A stretch of DNA of 20,894 nucleotides from CAYPEZ01 sp964622275. Its GTDB lineage: Bacteria; Patescibacteriota; Minisyncoccia; Phycocordibacterales; UBA6899. Both the position numbers and the translations under genes were made by a program. The stretch is from NCBI GenBank assembly GCA_964622275.1, contig CAZUMX010000017.1, forward strand, positions 1 to 20,894, in the 5' to 3' direction. Under the pieces are notes generated by a model. The model did not search any database. It saw nothing but the letters and a program-made list of their open reading frames with translations, and was not told the origin of the DNA. The stretch's first letter is position 1; each line of letters begins with the position of its first letter. Positions 20,764 to 20,894 of this stretch are shown piece after piece.

Positions 20764-20894
20764 CGGGGATGATTGGCTTCGACAGAGGATTCGATCGCCC
20801 GTACTGAATGCAGAGCTTGCCGAACGACTCTTTAATCCGTCGGTAAACACGAAGTGCCAAAAACAACACTTCAGGCATTGCGTCTCCGTACGCA
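20764..20894 (+). ncRNA. ssrA: Transfer-messenger RNA (ssrA), 5' part, truncated by the window end
   Basis: The 5' end GGGGATGATTGGCTTCGACAG is the conserved start of tmRNA's tRNA-like domain. Further on, CGAC (20824-20827) can pair with GTCG (20839-20842), as in pseudoknot PK1, and this is followed by the unpaired GTAAACACGAAGT stretch that precedes the resume codon. The tag frame probably begins at GCC 20856 and reads AKNNTSGIASPYA up to the window end; typical tags then end LAA. tmRNA with SmpB rescues stalled ribosomes and tags the nascent protein for proteolysis. The 3' half, with the T-arm and acceptor, lies outside the window. Confidence 0.92.

Noticed and set aside
20615..20878. 87-residue minus-strand ORF over the ssrA region
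   Set aside because: It covers the tmRNA gene and two promoters, with no protein-like features.
1..20894. CRISPR array or transposase-type mobile element
   Set aside because: No regularly spaced repeats, cas genes, transposase or integrase motifs were found in any frame.

Overview
The window looks like a chromosomal segment of a Candidate Phyla Radiation (Patescibacteria) bacterium, probably of Parcubacteria type. This is an inference. The supporting signs are tight and overlapping genes, small membrane-anchored or helical secreted proteins with no recognisable family, sparse Shine-Dalgarno signals, a tRNA-Ile with a UAU anticodon, and housekeeping genes of ordinary bacterial type (recG, ftsH, smpB, ssrA). 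Several genes end in TGA, so the standard bacterial code is in use.

Layout. Positions 1-7104 form a cell-surface glycan region built of short operons in alternating directions. The plus strand carries a partial methyltransferase with a C-terminal zinc ribbon plus a NodB deacetylase, and later a second deacetylase plus a second methyltransferase. The minus strand carries a GT4 glycosyltransferase, YvcK and a short nucleotide-sugar dehydrogenase, and later another glycosyltransferase. Positions 7120-10701 are a minus-strand signalling operon: FIST sensor protein, membrane histidine kinase, and a response regulator with two receiver domains and no output domain. It reads into the second glycosyltransferase. 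A small PGPGW-like membrane protein and a multicopper oxidase follow, convergent with each other. recG ends at a bidirectional terminator. A small unknown gene and a two-gene unit for a membrane-anchored acidic protein and a secreted helical protein come next.

Positions 16345-17077 hold no convincing protein gene but a remarkable RNA locus. A complete tRNA-Ile(UAU) sits inside a second tRNA-Ile-like gene that is itself cut into three segments, interrupted in its D-loop and in its anticodon loop. Every cloverleaf stem of the outer tRNA is still complementary across the segments. The inserts fold almost entirely into perfect or near-perfect hairpins, and the inner tRNA's acceptor stem continues into its flanks for 18 more base pairs. 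I recognise no group I or group II intron core. This is the best candidate here for something undescribed.

Positions 17078-20894 hold protein quality control and ribosome rescue: ftsH, an orphan 92-residue gene, smpB, two small membrane genes and the 5' part of ssrA (tmRNA). smpB and the orphan gene are driven by back-to-back promoters whose -35 boxes overlap. smpB, and possibly ftsH, appear to be leaderless.
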